13,396 nucleotides of DNA. It comes from Eggerthellaceae bacterium UBA3686. GTDB taxonomy: Bacteria; Actinomycetota; Coriobacteriia; Coriobacteriales; Eggerthellaceae. The notes below the pieces were generated by a model. The model worked only from the letters and a program-made list of their open reading frames with translations, had not been told where the DNA came from and made no database searches. Each line of letters opens with the position of its first letter. The stretch's first letter is position 1. Below, piece after piece: positions 12,507-13,396 of this stretch. The stretch lies in contig DFIX01000027.1 of assembly GCA_002371495.1 (NCBI GenBank), positions 46,416 through 59,811 on the forward strand, in the 5' to 3' direction. A program made the translations under genes and the position numbers.

Positions 12507-13346
12507 CTACTTGTACGTCACCTTCGAATTGTTGACGAGCCACGAAAGAGCCGCCTCGCGCTTGGCGAACACGAGCATTTCATCGGCCTTGCCCTGTTCC
12601 TCCAATTGCTTGCGCACCTTCTGCTTCTGCTCGAGGTCGTCGCCAGGCATATGCGAGGTAATCAGGTCGTCGGTAAGCTCGATATCCAGATGATCGGCCA
12701 GCGCGTCGATGGCGCAGGTGATGCGCAGAGCATCTACGGGCATGCCAGGCAGGCGATCAGCTGGGTCAGGCGTTTCGACCAGACGCTTCGCCAGCTCGTC
12801 AAGCACCAGGTCGGGGAAGCGCGAATCGCTCTTGGCCATGTCGGGTAAACCGAACTGCTTGGCCACGCCCTCGCGAAACTCCTCGACCGTCGTCGCCGGC
12901 GCGAAGTGCTCGACCACCAGCTCGTCGGTGAGCTCGGGTTCGACCATGTACAGAATCTTCTCGACGTCTACGCCCATCGTAAGAGCCGCTAATTCGCCAT
13001 CCTTTGCAAGCGGCATCTTGATGCGCGCATGAACGTCCTTGTGGTCTTCCGCCTTCATGCCTATGAGCTCGTCATCAAACGACTTGGGCATCTCGCCTGC
13101 GCCTACATGGTAAATCGAGTGGTCCATGTCGAAGTGACTCGCGCGGTTGCCGTCGAGCGCCGCATCGCGCGTGGTGACCACCAGGTAATCGCCGGGCAGG
13201 ACGCCGCGTTCCTCGTCGATTTCGTGGTATTCCGACAACGGCTCCAAAAGCTTCTTGATCTGCGAATCCACCAAGTCGCGCGGCACCTGCGGCTTGGGAA
13301 GTTCCAGGTTTACGGGCTCATACGAGGTAAGCGTGTACTTTGCCAT
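12507..13346 (-). CDS. Trigger-factor-like protein lacking the ribosome-binding domain
   Basis: A 279 aa protein matching the central and C-terminal parts of trigger factor. Residues about 45-110 (GVLPGDYLVVTTRDAALDG, then YHVGAGEMPKSFDDELIGMK) align with the FKBP-type prolyl isomerase domain. From about 130 (PELTDELVVEHFAPATTVEEF) to the end (LSWLVNNSKVTYK) it follows the helical chaperone domain, including the typical final VxxNxKVT. The N-terminal ribosome-binding domain with its GFRxGK signature, about 110-140 residues in full trigger factors, is absent; only about 20 residues precede the linker helix. The start MAKYTLTSYEP is chosen because AAAGGA lies nine nt upstream; an ATG two codons earlier is only three nt from it. 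Probably co-transcribed with the methyltransferase. Likely a cytosolic chaperone or isomerase paralogue. Confidence 0.82.
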   Translation of the reverse strand: MAKYTLTSYEPVNLELPKPQVPRDLVDSQIKKLLEPLSEYHEIDEERGVLPGDYLVVTTRDAALDGNRASHFDMDHSIYHVGAGEMPKSFDDELIGMKAEDHKDVHARIKMPLAKDGELAALTMGVDVEKILYMVEPELTDELVVEHFAPATTVEEFREGVAKQFGLPDMAKSDSRFPDLVLDELAKRLVETPDPADRLPGMPVDALRITCAIDALADHLDIELTDDLITSHMPGDDLEQKQKVRKQLEEQGKADEMLVFAKREAALSWLVNNSKVTYK

Positions 13347-13374
13347 GTTCATCGTTCCTTTCTTTCAGTAAGCA

Positions 13375-13396
13375 AAATGTGAAAAAGGGGTCTGAC
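13375..13396. repeat. Half-copy of the palindromic repeat (right window edge)
   Basis: Exact inverse complement of bases 1-22. The window stops three bases after the symmetry axis (T13393), so only one arm is present. It lies 28 nt upstream of the trigger-factor-like start, so on the minus strand it would separate that gene from the preceding one outside the window. Confidence 0.85.

Overview
The window looks like a chromosomal segment from a high-GC anaerobic actinobacterium of the Coriobacteriia, most likely family Eggerthellaceae. I base this on protein flavour (the DnaX with its long Ala/Gln/Pro/Ser-rich linkers, the MFS and GNAT sequences, two lineage-type hypothetical proteins), the anaerobe-style radical SAM protein and the GC-rich third codon positions. 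This is a judgement from recognition, not a database match.

Layout. 1-22 is half of a palindromic repeat, followed by a minus-strand hypothetical gene (21-431). Plus-strand genes for 5-formyltetrahydrofolate cyclo-ligase (634-1227) and a Nudix ADP-ribose pyrophosphatase-type hydrolase (1268-1867) follow. The gap 1868-2189 holds a 9-bp inverted repeat, an extended -10 promoter and a strong intrinsic terminator, which together outline an unassigned small RNA of about 130 nt. From 6620 down to 2190 the minus strand carries a replication and repair and housekeeping block: SRP RNA (ffs), a DedA membrane protein, dnaX, ybaB and recR. An AT-richer gene-poor stretch (6621-7129) precedes a plus-strand radical SAM gene (7279-8280), with a possible small upstream gene. 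Next is a two-gene toxin-antitoxin module, a ribbon-helix-helix antitoxin and a PIN-domain toxin, with a palindromic operator over its promoter and ribosome binding site. The rest is on the minus strand: a Bcr/CflA-type MFS exporter, a GNAT acetyltransferase with a structured leader, an unknown 188-residue protein, a class I methyltransferase and a trigger-factor-like protein lacking the ribosome-binding domain.

How the genes work together. dnaX-ybaB-recR is the classic clamp-loader and recombination-repair operon and sits near ffs as in many bacteria. The GNAT and MFS genes could form a small detoxification or export pair. The trigger-factor-like and methyltransferase genes are adjacent and probably co-transcribed.

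The most unusual features are: (i) a palindromic element with core GGGGTC-A/T-GACCCC, present whole at 11684-11718 and as exact inverted half-copies at both window ends, in two copies fused to a stop codon; (ii) the trigger-factor paralogue without its ribosome-binding domain; (iii) a 16-bp RNA stem ahead of the GNAT gene that overlaps what looks like a gene remnant; (iv) the orphan small RNA at about 2044-2175; and (v) the RHH/PIN toxin-antitoxin pair with an unusual three-arm operator. I see no CRISPR array, insertion sequence, tRNA or rRNA gene.
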